The translations under genes were made by a program, and so were the position numbers. The notes beneath the pieces were generated by a model that ran no database searches, had not been told where the DNA came from, and saw only the letters and a list, made by a program, of their open reading frames with translations. Shown here one piece after another: positions 38,721 through 49,899 of a DNA stretch of 64,000 nucleotides. How positions within the stretch are numbered: position 1 is the stretch's first letter; each line of letters begins with the position of its first letter. The DNA is from Druceiella hillmani (Eukaryota; Arthropoda; Insecta; Lepidoptera; Hepialidae), in the NCBI GenBank assembly GCA_039881145.1, contig JAYKKI010000004.1, forward strand, positions 47,830,001-47,894,000, written 5' to 3'.

Positions 38721-41700
38721 AAATTCTGCAAATACATACTTGAAAAGGGTGTGGTTTTCATGATTATTTCAATAATAAAGAGAAGTAACGTATTAATGAC
38801 TACATTTTATGTATTCATTAATACGAACGCATCAAATGGGTGCCTTGTTCTTTTTTATACAGTTTAATACGGAACCTAAAAATGTGTCCAATAAATACAT
38901 GCAATGTGTCGATGGCGAAATTCACGTAATGAGTTTCAGTTTATTCGGTGATTTAGCAAGTAAACTCTCAATAGTTATTATAGAAGAATGCCTTTGTATC
39001 TCTTGTATGTTTCAGATTTGTAATTAATCATTGCCCCCAATGCCAGTTTCTATTCTATTGATCATTAGAACCAAGTAGAGCCAGAATGTCATTTTTCCAT
39101 TAATGTTATTTGTCACACACTGAATAGTTGTAATAAATAAAAATCTGATAGTATTTAAAATTATTTGTTGAAAATAATTCAAATACAACATTAAAATACG
39201 TGTCACACATTTGAAGTAATCTGGAAAAACAAAAGTGTTTTAAAATGCACAGGATTAACCCGATATAGGGGGATGTGTACGCTGGTATGTGAGTGAGGGT
39301 ACAAAGAACGGAAAAGCTAAATAATTAACTTTCTTAAAGATTGAAACAATAATAACATCGTCTTATGTACTGCTACACATATACTGTATCATCCAAGGTT
39401 ACAAAAATGTTAATCATAAAAACTAATTTGGTCAACTTAAAGATGCAAAAGATAGAAGAGACTCATTGATTAGCATTTGCGTTGTTCCACATGGCCCTGA
39501 AATGATTTAAATCGGTAATAAACGTAAACTGAATTAAATTTAATATCCTTTGATTGTACATGTTAAAAAATCACGGTGTTTAATTGAAAAAGACCTTAGT
39601 AACACAAGATACCAGTCCTATTTACTGTAAAAATAATTTCGCCAAATCGAAATACTTAAGCAGAAAGAGCCCTTTAGAAAATACTTTTAATTGAAGGCGC
39701 TTAACGTCTTTCAAATTAACTTAATCGCTCCAAAGGCCTTTTACTAGGACATTTTTACTTAATGTCCAAATGAAATTTAATTTATCTCCGCTTCACGTTT
39801 GCCGTCATCGTATCGGCGAGGTCATTAATATACGTACAATTTGCCCAATAAAATTCACTTTGACGACAATTATTCCGATCCAACGAAGTTTATATTGAAA
39901 ATGTTCCACTTGACGATTGTTCCCAACAAGGGGGTGATTTTAATAAAATTCCAGGAGCCTATTCAGGTTTCGGTGAATTTGGTAGATAATAATTTATTAC
40001 TCGAATAATTTGTTGAACATTAATTTAGGACAAATTATATATTGTTTTGTTACTCGTTTTTATGGGATTCTGTACCTCAAACGAAAAAGAAAGGGAACTA
40101 TCATCATTCACTCATGCGTTAGACCATCGGTCTGTCACAATCGTTTTCTTCAGAAAGTATTTGACGTACAATCTTTAAACTTGGCGTAATAATGGAGCTT
40201 ATTGACATAATTTGTAAAAGTTAAGACTTATATTTGTGTGAGAATTATAATGAGAGCAAGTTTGGTAGAAAATTTGCTTTCGGCAACGTGGGTATCGATT
40301 GCAAGTGAAAGTTTTAAGAATTCAGAAAATATATGTACAGAATTTTTTGTAAAGTATTTGTAGAGATATTATGGAAAATGTTCCACACCATTCTCGAGAC
40401 CAATTAAATTAAATTAAAAAAAACTTTGCTAATCGCACGTCAATTCGGCTGTAAAAGCGTCACAGTTCTTGAAGATGTAAACTTAGATAGCTGAAATCTT
40501 GCTAACAAATGTTCCATAGATTTTAAGTAATGTATTGCAGAATATAAAAAAAAATCTTTACGTGTTGATTTAGGACAATTTTTTTTCACCCACCTCGTAC
40601 GGTAACTTATTAGTGAAAAACTTAAAATAAAATTGAATTTTCATTATTATTTCTTATTTTTAAGCTCTATTTGTGAAATATTTATTCTCAAGATAATCCC
40701 TCTATTCACTTCTAATTTTCCAAGAGATATCAATCTTATTTAGTGTAATAGTAACTTCGATGGACCGAAATACTTAGCAGAAAGGGTCATTTAGACAATA
40801 GTTTTACGTCAGCCAATTCGAAGAAAATTCTTATACGACACGACTGTGAATGGATTGGGTAAACGTTTCAGCTACAATACATGCAATGTTAACAATTATA
40901 ATAAATAATTTAGTTAATTTTTGATAACATTTTGATTGATAACAAACGATCTAATTCTGGGGTTATGTTGTGAAGCAAAATTTCATTGTGCTAGTCCGTT
41001 GTGACACCCTCCAAGCTTCTACGGTTTTAGACAAACCTTAATGTAAGTCAAACCTTAATGAATATGGAAAGTATATTAAAAAGATACATTTTAATCTACC
41101 TCCCTGTGTATATTAAGTGGGGGTTGAAAAACCTTTTCGCTCTTTCCATTGCGAATGTATCAGGTATCGTTGTATACGACTTTTAAAATGTACTGAGATT
41201 TAAAATTAAACCCCGTTTGACAAATATTAAATTTCAAAATGATTTGCAATGTGTTCCCGCCATCACACAAATTTTTCATCTACGGGTTTGAACAATTTGG
41301 AGGATTCAATAAAAAAAAAAACATCAAATTTCAACAAATAAAATTATTTCTTGTAACTTGCATTAACTTGCACAATTTGCTGCAATTAGACAAATACGAT
41401 GTTCCAAGGTGCACTTAGACGACTTTCATATATGAAGTAATGGTGGTTAGACTGTAATATATATTACTTGCTTCAACTTATCTTTAATAAATATGGCATA
41501 TAGGCAATTTTTTCTAATTACCGGGGTACATAAGACATTTTCGATGGAAAAGTTCAAATAAAATCTTTTTATTTTTATTTTTTATATTTGAGAAAGAACA
41601 AAAACAGTCATTTAATTACTCGTTTAAAAATTATTATATCGTTCTGAACAAATCTTTTTTATAACATCGATTATATACAATTATACGCAAATAATCCTAA

Positions 41701-42139
41701 ATTAAATTCGTAATTCATATTGTTATGTTTTTCACTTATTTAATTTTCAGTTATTTCAATTTTTCTATTTTTCTTTCATTGACTGTTATTAGTATTATGT
41801 TTTGAGAAAAAAAAGTAATATATTATGTTAGTAACGTTTTTAAAACTTAAATATTTAATGAAATGTAAATAATTGTCTGATGTAATGACTCTTCTATTGC
41901 TATTTTTTAACATTTAGCTATGAGTGTAAAATGTTACAAAGTTAATTTCATTGAATATAGTAAATATTTTGTTGTACTTATAATGATCAATACAACATGA
42001 ATAAATACAATCGAAATAACTATAGCAGCCAGTTTTTCGATAAAATTTCTATTAAAATTGCTTATACGCCAGATTTATTTACGCAGCAAATTAAATATAA
42101 TAAAGAAAACCAATATTCGCTTGACAAAGGATAGCAATA
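38721..42139. other. AT-rich stretch, partial family-A repeat (minus strand)
   Basis: The only recognised element is a minus-strand family-A trace at about 40055-40225 ('gggattctgtacctcaaacg...catcggtctgtcacaatcg'). ORFs at 38809 and 39024 have no protein-like character. Confidence 0.45.
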
Positions 42140-42290
42140 AAAATAGTCATTGAGCGGCGCCATTTTGTCGCCAACGCGCGCTTTTTCAATTATCGAACGA
42201 CACGCGCGGTCATCTGGTTTGTCTATGGTGTTGATTAAAGTGACTATTGTAAACGTTTATTGTCTCCGGTAAGTAATGTTTGCGAAAATT
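42140..42290 (+). promoter_or_regulatory. CpG-rich island ending in a consensus splice donor
   Basis: A sharp GC/CpG-rich block ('gagcggcgccattttgtcgcc', 'cgcgcgctttttc', 'gacacgcgcggtcatc') ends in 'tctccg|gtaagtaatg', a near-perfect donor with GT at 42269. This looks like a non-coding first exon (about 42150-42268) with its core promoter. A Pho/YY1-like 'gcgccattttg' lies at 42158-42168, and 'cgcgcgctttt' also occurs in the island at 13084. Short frames inside are not protein-like. Confidence 0.4.
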
Positions 42291-43077
42291 GAGTTGGCAG
42301 CTTCGAATACGGCATTTGTATTTCACATTGTTACCCTGACATCCCACTGATTAAATATTTTTTTAAATAGATGACTTGTTAAATATTTTTAATCATCTCT
42401 CTTACATACTTTGACAATGAATATAGCAAAATTAAAGTACTTAAGCCCTTGAAAATTAGGAAAATAATTCTATAAAACTTGGTGACGAAGTTTCTTATTT
42501 ATCAGCTAAAGATATTGTAGGGTTAAATAATCCCTAACTCACCCCTTTCAGTTTCTCACTTCGACTCATCAAAATTATGCTATAGAGCAAGATTGTATGT
42601 GAAAAAGATATTGTGTAATGTTTTTAAAGGTACCATCTTGATAGGAAATAAAAGGTAATACTTCACAAATATCTCTTGTTATCTCGGATCCGCATTTTAC
42701 ATTCAAGATATTTCAACTCACGGCAAGATCTGCCTTTTCCATCACAATCAATAAATCACAGGGGCAGACCATTTGTTACAGCGAGGTACTCTTAGAAACC
42801 CCATTTTACTCAAATTGATAACTTTACGTTGCTTGTTCCAGGGTGGGGGAAGAAACCAAAAATATAGTTTACGATCGAGTGTTGTAATAATAATTCTTGT
42901 AGAATTTCTTTATTTTTCTTTTAAATAATGAATCGTTTGGCTATTTGAATTTTTCTACCTATGGCGTTATTGGATTATTATCTCATTTTGTATTATTAGT
43001 TTTTTGTTATTGCTGATTGCGGGCATCAGCGACTACTTTGTATTTAATAATATTTTTTTTAATAAAATATTTATATA

Positions 43078-43131
<54 letters not shown>

Positions 43132-44607
43132 ATATTTTTAAATAAAATTTCGGTAAATTTTATTGAAAAATCTTTCAAACATTAACGTGTTTTCTTATAA
43201 TTTTATATAGGAATAGTAGGCTTATTAAAAATTATTAAGGTATATAATATGTACTACTGCTATTAATGGCTTTACATTATACAGACAAGTCACTAGCACT
43301 TGAGAAGTGGTTCTCGAAAATTGAGAATCTTTTATTTTAGTAAAATTTGTTATCATAGGTTATTTCATAGATATTCATTACTAAATTTTTTGTTCATATG
43401 CTACTTGGTTTTGAAGTTACAAGATTGTAAAGTTGCCAGATTTACCCCTGAAAGTGTAGTTGATATTTTTAAATACAGATTTTGCTACTCATCTAATTAT
43501 CAGAGAGAGCTGTTGGGGTTCTAATATTTAACCTCTTTTTATAGACATTCGTATGATATCAAAACACAGTACAAAACACGTATGATCAAAAGACAGTTTT
43601 TCTCAAAAAATTGAGTTCACACTTTTTTTTAAAAATCTCAAAAATTGTTCGAATCCTAAAGTTTCTTCTTAGGATCATGATGCACTTGCTATGAAGAGTT
43701 AAAATTCGAAACATCTGGTAATGAAACAATGATTTTCAAGTTACAAGTTTGAAGATGCACCAGAAAAACCAGAAAAAGAATTATGCATCAGACGTATTCT
43801 CATAACATCTTTTTTACCTCAGTCTTGTTGCAGTATTTGGATATATTTTCCATTTTGATGATGTTTTAAGTTAGGTTTTGGAGCGTTAGGCTATATGTTT
43901 TAATTAACTAGACATATATACAAATTAACATTACAGATGTAGATAAACTTGTGAATGGCATATTTTTTCGACCTTTTCCATAATATATAAATAATAACAT
44001 TTAAATACTGTTTTTGAAATATACTAAATATATAATAAATATAGAATAATCTCCTGAAGATATCAGTAATGTTAATTTTAGAAAAATTTATATTATAACA
44101 ATAAAAAATTCTACTGCTGAGTTCTTGGTAAAATTTTAAACTACAGTTAATTTAGAAAGTGTGAACTAAAAATATAAGAGACGTTAATTAACAAAAAAGG
44201 AAAACGATGGTAATATAAATAATAACGGTAACCACACCTGTCTGTATATACATTCCCGTAAATTAAATTAAATGTTGTGGTCATTTAGGTTCAGATGCAG
44301 GTTATTTCTCGTATTTATTATACATTTACACGTATATATACGTACATGGCGTGAATAAGTTGTGTATGTTGAAAATGTGTCCTTTTCAGGGCAGCCATTT
44401 TAAAGTATAGAATTTATTGTTAAATTTGATAAGATTTGTTGCTGAAATTTTTTTTTCTTGATTGTAAATGGCCCTTTCCTCGGGCTTAATTCGGCAATAT
44501 TTGAAAAGAAAATTCAGCTTCATGGGTACAATGGACAAGATATATTTAACCTTGCATGATCTCGCAAGTTGTATCCAATTATTATGGGGTTAATTTTAAT
44601 GAGGTTC
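42291..44607. other. AT-rich stretch with one (AT)n tract
   Basis: No exon was recognised. The (AT)n microsatellite at 43079-43127 is the only distinct feature. The last ~90 bp (44520-44607) may be the far side of the transposon-type gene interrupted by Copia; see 48445-49890. Confidence 0.45.
43079..43127. repeat. (AT)n microsatellite
   Basis: About 24 AT dinucleotides. Confidence 0.97.
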
Positions 44608-44612
44608 GTTTT

Positions 44613-44797
44613 TAATGGATTAAAAGCAAAATTAAACTTGTACATTTTTATTACTAGTTGGCAGCACTATGTATGCCTTAGTTAGTTAACTGGTTTTTCT
44701 TGCACGTATTGTATTTTCAATTGGATTACTTTTAATTTAAACAAGAATTTGTTACATTGAGAATATTTTTTTCATTGAATAAACCCATAATCCAAGA
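44613..44797 (+). repeat. Copia 5' LTR
   Basis: It aligns to the 3' LTR from 'gattaaaagcaaaattaaac' to 'cattgaataaaccca.aatc'. It has 'tggcagcactat.tatgc' and an AATAAA polyadenylation signal near the 3' end. The termini are not clean TG..CA, reflecting decay. Confidence 0.9.
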
Positions 44798-44798
44798 A

Positions 44799-44812
44799 AT
44801 TATGGGCCCAGT
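44799..44812 (+). promoter_or_regulatory. Copia primer-binding site
   Basis: 'attatgggcccagt' directly after the 5' LTR matches the known copia primer site complementary to an internal segment of initiator tRNA-Met (half-tRNA priming). Confidence 0.85.
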
Positions 44813-44869
44813 CTACAGACTAAGAACACAAGAAAACGACCAAGGAAAAGTTAAAATCGTTGTTGAAAA

Positions 44870-45430
44870 TCTTTAACAAAATAACCTCAAAATGGGTCCC
44901 ACGTTATCAATGAATTTAGAAAAAAATTATGGAAGTAACTTTCGTCAATGGACGTTTCAATAAAATGCGCTTTGAAGGCAAAAGTGATTAAACATTACAG
45001 TGACAACACCAGAACAAAATAGTGCTGAATGGACGTCAAACAAATTACATTGATAGTAAATTCCAGTCATTATTTCCATAGCAATAGTGCTATGGAAATA
45101 ATGACAAAACTGGAATCCAAATATGAACAAAAGAGCTCACTGTAGCTCAACACATCTCAAAAGTTGAAACAATGGCTAAACCGCTAAGAAGACAGCACTT
45201 CAAGAGACAGAACTTCTTGTTGCCAATAACGGATGGAAGATAAAGCCGAAACAAAATGAAGCTATGGCGAGTGGGAGCGCTACAAATAAAAATAAAACAA
45301 CCAAAGACAGGTTTGTGGAAAACAAGGCCATTTTTCTAGAGAATGTCATGCTCCAAAAAAATTCAGGTTTAGAAAACCTCGACAAGGAGATGCAAATAAG
45401 CGTTTTATGTAGAAAATAATGCATGCAACG
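44870..45430 (+). pseudogene. Copia gag remnant with damaged zinc knuckle
   Basis: Scattered frames match Copia gag: 'NYGSNFRQWTFQ' followed by an 'EW' block near 45020. A CCHC knuckle at about 45310-45350 reads 'VCGKQGHFSREC', with the last three ligands (C, H, C) present and the first Cys lost to a frame problem. A perfect 18-bp inverted duplication lies inside at 45066-45105. Gag would form the virus-like particle and bind element RNA. Confidence 0.7.
45066..45105. repeat. 18-bp perfect inverted repeat inside Copia gag
   Basis: 'gtcattatttccatagca' and 'tgctatggaaataatgac' are separated by 'atag'. Partial pairing ('ccagt'/'actgg') extends outward. It is not expected in gag and looks like a local inverted duplication. 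Confidence 0.92.
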
Positions 45431-45444
45431 ATGACGAAAATACT

Positions 45445-45835
45445 TCAATCCTAGATAATGGTGCTTCTGACCACATGACTTTTAGAAAGGATTTCTTTTT
45501 GGAGCTGATTGAATGCAATCAGAAGTCATTGACGTTGGGAAATAAACAATCTATGAAAGTGTCTGGTATCGGCAAAGTTTTAATTAAAATGTCATGTTAT
45601 GTCAATGAACAGTGGAAGACTAGCAATCTGCATGGTGTGTTATATGTTACAAATTTGAGAAGAAATTTATTTTAAGATGGTATGATAATACGAAAGCCCT
45701 ACTCTATTATAAAGAAAGATACAAGTGCATTAATTTATAATGATAATGAGGTGGTGATGAGTGGAAAAATTACAGAAACCAATTTGTATGAGTTAAACCT
45801 TAAAACAGTGGTCATTAAAATAGTGGTTTAATGTT
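45445..45835 (+). pseudogene. Copia protease region
   Basis: 'ILDNGASDHMT' (about 45450-45480) is the retropepsin active-site region. The usual D-S/T-G appears as D-N-G, an altered residue next to the catalytic Asp. The domain ends with 'LHGVLYVTNLRRNLF' followed by a stop at 45673-45675. A continuation in frame to about 45830 has the 'NLYEL' motif typical of the region before integrase. Confidence 0.8.
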
Positions 45836-45839
45836 AAAC

Positions 45840-46572
45840 ATTAAAACATTAAAAAAGATTCAAAGAATATATGGACATAGAGGGAATAGTTCATGACCGT
45901 ACTATACCATATACACCAGAATAGAATGGACGGGCAGAAAGGGAAAATAGAACCATAGTGGACGTTCAATGTTATATGCTCGGGATGTGCAGTTGGATTT
46001 ATGGGCAGAAGCTGTGAACTGTGCAGTATATTTATTAAATAGAACATCTTCGACACAGATTCTTAATTTAACACCTTTTGACTTGTGGAATGGCATAAAA
46101 TCTCAGTTAGGCCATGTAAAGGTGTTTGGTAGCGTTGGTTATGTCCATACTAAGGACAAAATTGGATAAAAAGAGTGAGAAAATGATACTAGTTGGCTAT
46201 GACAACAACAACTATAGAATGTATAATATAAATACAAAGAAAATGAAGGTATCAAGAAATGTCATCTTTGTTGAACATGAATCTCTAATCACAAGAAAGA
46301 ATATTGCACAAATATGTATTACTGATACAGACACGGAAAGAAACCAGAATGAAACAGAAATAATAAGTCAGAGTGAAGCAGTTAATGTAGAGGATACTTT
46401 GATTAAAAAATCGTCAACTGAGAATGAGGACAGGTTATTGAGTTATAACAGTAATGACCCTACACACGAACCGCCTCAACAATTAGAAGACTTACCAGCA
46501 CGGACCGTAAATTTATGGTCACGACTTCATAGAAACTTCGAAGCAAATCTTGTTGAGTTGTCATCACCTTAA
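45840..46572 (+). pseudogene. Copia integrase remnant, core mostly deleted
   Basis: The sequence jumps from the pre-integrase segment to the end of the integrase core: 'TIPYTPE', a TAG where Gln is expected, then 'NGRAERENRTIV'. This carries the catalytic Glu region. The HHCC finger and the first two catalytic Asp residues are missing. A frameshift follows, then 'MLYARDVQLDLWAEAVNCAV' and a 'P..LW.......HVKVFGSVGYVH' block (45969-46160), then a hydrophilic linker ending in an in-frame TAA at 46570. It cannot integrate on its own. Confidence 0.85.
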
Positions 46573-47235
46573 ACATATTTTGATGCACTCAATACTCCAC
46601 AGAAAAGTAAATGGTCTGAATCTATTAAAGAAGAATTGTACGTACACAAAGAAAACAATATTTGGACCGCACTCAAGAGATCTGGGCAGCAAACACTTAT
46701 TGCAAAGTGAATTTCTACTATTAAAAGAAATGAGAAAAATCAAATAGTGCCCTATAAGGCTCGCTTAGGTGCATGCGGGTTTAATCAGATCAAAGACATT
46801 GATTATTCAGAAATATTTTCCCCAACAACAAGATATGATTCCATAAGAATTATTCTTTCCATTGCTGCAAAACATGATTTAGAAATACAACAGTTTGATG
46901 TAACAACATCCTTTTTAAATGGGCGTCTTGAAGAAGAAATGTTCATAGAAATAAGTGAAGGTATGGCAATGAAAGATAATTATGTACGAAAGTTAAACAA
47001 ATCGTTATACGGTTTAAAACAAGCATCATGGTGCTGGAACCAAATATTCACTGAAGTTTTGAAGAAATATAGTTTTGTGCAATTTCAGGCAGATAATTGT
47101 ATTTATGTAGGACTTTTTATACAGACTAGAGTATTCCTAATTATTTATGTTGACGATGTCCTTGTAATATCCTCGAACAAACAACTTATTAAAGATATAA
47201 TTGAGTATTTAAAACAAGCTTTTAAGATAAAATAA
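46573..47235 (+). pseudogene. Copia reverse transcriptase pseudogene
   Basis: In order: 'KWSESIKEELYVHKENNIW' (about 46605-46660), a TGA at 46708-46710 where Trp is expected, 'PYKARLGACGFNQIKDIDYS', 'QQFDVTTSFLNGRLEE', 'LYGLKQASWCWNQ' and 'FLIIYVDDVLVISSN' (about 47130-47180), with the YVDD active site intact. A TAA at 47233 ends the frame just before 'LKYFVGM'. The Copia/Ty1 class assignment is secure from these motifs. Confidence 0.92.
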
Positions 47236-47328
47236 TCAAATTTGAAATATTTTGTAGGCATGCAATAGAGAGGGTAAATAATAGTATCCGTGTTCATCAA
47301 GAAAATTATTTAAATTAAATCATTGCTA

Positions 47329-47577
47329 AATTTTGTATGGGTAATGCAAGTCCTGATAATACTCCAGCAGATTTTAATTTTGTTAATACAAAAAATGTAG
47401 ATGAAATTATAATTTTGTATGGGTAATTCAAGTCCTGCAAATACTCCAGCAGATTTTAATGTTGATATTACAAAAAAATGTAGATAAAATTATAATTTTG
47501 TATGGGTAATTCAAGTCCTGCAAATACTCCAGCAGATTTTAATGTTGTTATTACAAAAAATGTAGATGAAATTATAA
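47329..47577 (+). repeat. 82-83-bp tandem triplication inside Copia pol
   Basis: Copies start at 47329, 47411 and 47494 with 'aattttgtatgggtaat[g/t]caag', then 'tccagcagattttaat.ttg'. Copies 2 and 3 are closest to each other. It lies in the RT-RNase H connection, where Copia elements have a single copy, so it arose after inactivation. Confidence 0.93.
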
Positions 47578-48202
47578 TGTTACTTATAGAGAAACTAGAG
47601 GTTACTTACTGTTTTTGGGTTCTGTTTCAAGGTCTGACATTTCATTTGCTGTAAATGTATTAAGCAGATATCTAAACAATCAATAACATGTAAATGCTAT
47701 TAAACGTATAATTAGATACCTAATAAATAGTAAACATTTATGTATATAATGTGGAACAAGTTGTGATCTATTTGGATATACAGATTCATATTTTGTAGGT
47801 AATGTAGATACGTGTAAAACTATCACAGGGTATATTTTCATAATGAATGTAGGATCGATCACGTGGTCCAGTCAGCAATAAAAGACTATTGCTCTCTCCA
47901 TAACTGAGGCAGAATTTGTGGCTGCTTGCGAATCTGCCAAAGAGATACTGTGGTTGCCGCAACTTACGTCGTATTTAGGTGAAAGTTATGATTATATAAC
48001 TTTAAAATTGATTAACAATTCTGTTTGTCATAAAATAACTAAACATATAGATATTAAATATAAGTTCATAAGGGAAGAGATTGAGTTGGGTTTAGTTAAA
48101 ATTAATTATGTATCAAGTAAAAGTCAATCGGTTAACATTTTGACAAAAGCATTGCCTACTCAAACTTTTGCATATTTAAGAGATCAGATTTTGTTTGGTT
48201 AA
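47578..48202 (+). pseudogene. Copia RNase H region
   Basis: Relics 'YLLLGSVS.GLTFHLL..' and 'DLFGYTDSYFVGNVDT.KTI' with 'SVDHVVQSAI' frame changes lead to 'ALSITEAEFVAACESAKEIL' (about 47885-47950; E-A-E/D of RNase H). Then comes 'KHIDIKYKFIREEIELG' and a C-terminal 'ILTKALPTQTF' (stop at 48200). These are standard Copia RNase H motifs. The gene is broken by at least two stops between 47600 and 47900. Confidence 0.85.
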
Positions 48203-48261
48203 TACTTGATTTGTTTAGTTAAGTTATTTGGTTATTAAATAAAGTTTAATTTTAGTGGGAG

Positions 48262-48439
48262 TATTAGATTAAAAGCAAAATTAAACTTGTACATTTTTAA
48301 TATTAAGTGGCAGCACTATATATGCGTTAGTTAACTGGTTCTTCTTGCATTGTATTTTCAATTGTATTTCATTTACTTTAAATAGTAGTTTATTATATTG
48401 AGAATACTTTGTTTCATTGAATAAACCCAGAATCAAAGA
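48262..48439 (+). repeat. Copia 3' LTR
   Basis: It is preceded by a purine-rich 'ttttagtgggag'. It matches the 5' LTR with many substitutions and small gaps (for example 'gcgttagttaactgg' versus 'gccttagttagttaactgg'). It contains AATAAA near its end. Confidence 0.9.
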
Positions 48440-48444
48440 GTTTT

Positions 48445-49890
48445 TTTTGTTTTCTCGATTATGACCTGGTCCCATAAGATTCACATTCCATGTGGTTGAC
48501 AAAAAGATTTATGATCAATTGTTTCTAATGTTGGATGCAGGTGCAGTAAATACATACACATCATTGCGACCATATTATTTCTATTTGATCGCTACAAGTG
48601 TCGAATAAAATGTGACCTGTTTAATTTCTGGTGGCTAATTCCGCAGAAAATGCCACAAACACAATGCAATTTGATCAGCTCCTCGAGCTCCGATATCATC
48701 CCACGTATAATATATAAATTTATTAGTTGCTAAAGTATGGATTGTTGATTGAAGTACTAGGATAACGATCTTTTATAAAAACAAACGGATGTTTTGAGAT
48801 AAGGGGTGGCATAAGCAAGATATACAAAATAAGCATTGCTGAAGATTTAACGTAAATTCTTGAACTGACGAATTACACTTTGCTTTGCCTCTATCCTTTC
48901 TTTTTTCAAGTTAAGCTTTTTCAGCTTGTGATTGATGCTCAGTAAACTCAACTTTCAAATTTAAGCATTACTCTCCCTCAGTTACGAGATCTTAGTATTC
49001 AGTATTTCACATATATAACAAGTAACTTTAGTCGTTTTTTTGTACAAGTTTAAATCGTGAAAATATTGGTTATACAATTTCAATGAAAGTGAATTTGAAC
49101 AAATTTCTTTATACTAACGAAGCATGGTTGCGGGAGAAAGTACCGAGTATAAATATTTCCTATTAGTCCTATTTTGGCATTAGTGACTTTCGTAGCTTAG
49201 GAACTCTAGTCTGCCCAAGAGTGTTGCACGGGCGTTCTTTACAAATCCGTTTATTGTCCTTATTTATTATTAGTTTGTATTTACAGTAGCAATTTTTTTT
49301 GATTGTCCTGCTATACATTTTCTGTGTTTTCTTTGACAAGACGGTATTAAGATTGCCCATAAACATTGTTATTCGTTCTCTGCTTCTTAAATTCCAATAT
49401 TTATCTAAATATTCTTACCTTTCTTTTTCAGGAAACCGCTCTACACGTGTTATTCTACAAGTGTTAAGTGGTCTTAAATTTCTCTCAGGAATTGTTTCAT
49501 TTTTTCCTCTTACATATGATCGACTAAAATTTCTTAGTTTTTTATTATCTAACTTTTCTTATCTTGATCTTCCTTTTCTTTTATCAATATTGGAATTATC
49601 ATTTGTAACATCTGCTCCTATATCATGTGTAATCTCGTTACTGATATTAGGCTATTTGTTTATGGGATTGTTCAAACTAATGTCAAATGAGTTACTATTT
49701 ACTGGATTACTTTAAAAGAACTTATTGGTCTTAATGTCTTCGAGCATAGAAAAGCTCTCATCTTGATCTTGGGATGGTTGAATTTTTTTCTTTGAATTGT
49801 CACTATCAGGAAAAGTTATCTTGATTTCTGCACTGTGCTCAGTTAGAACGTTATTAGGTAATATATAGTCTCGGTCTATCACACTATGAG
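48445..49890 (-). pseudogene. Relic of an insect transposon-type gene (CxxC / 'YSDTC' family)
   Basis: Minus-strand frames follow a protein pattern I associate with a widespread, unnamed insect family that behaves like a transposon ORF. In order: a polar N-terminal part (about 49890-49560); 'NFSRSYVRGKNETIPERNLR' with a Cys; 'MFMGNLNTVLSK...' (to about 49169); 'LYNQYFHDLNLYKK..' with 'CYICE' (about 49020-49090); 'EFTEHQSQAEKA.LEKRKDR' (about 48900); 'WDDIGARGADQIALCLWHFL' (about 48650-48710); 'FYS' and a frame-shifted 'DTCSDQ'; and finally 'LMGPGHN' at 48470. Several stops and frameshifts are present. The Copia element inserted right after the PGH motif, so the C-terminal end should continue below 44608. 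Plus-strand ORFs here (49299-49715) are its shadows. Exact activity is unknown to me. Confidence 0.6.
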
Positions 49891-49899
49891 ATGAAAATT

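Larger units (their letters stand above)
44608..48444 (+). mobile_element. Copia-type LTR retrotransposon, both LTRs, dead
   Basis: Two LTRs (44613-44797 and 48262-48439) flank gag, protease, part of integrase, reverse transcriptase and RNase H in the Copia (Ty1) order. A 5-bp direct repeat 'gtttt' lies outside both LTRs (44608-44612 and 48440-48444), as expected for Copia integration. The primer site after the 5' LTR, 'ttatgggcccag', matches the internal initiator-tRNA-Met site used by Drosophila copia. A purine-rich 'agtgggag' precedes the 3' LTR. At about 3.83 kb it is shorter than usual because most of the integrase core is missing. Multiple stops and frameshifts and clear LTR divergence show an old insertion. 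Confidence 0.93.

Noticed and set aside
45902..46096. Minus-strand ORFs inside the Copia element
   Set aside because: They are antisense to the integrase remnant, whose plus-strand motifs are clear.
49299..49715. 138-codon plus-strand ORF, membrane-like composition
   Set aside because: It is the complement of the minus-strand transposon-type relic, whose motifs are conserved in the other direction.
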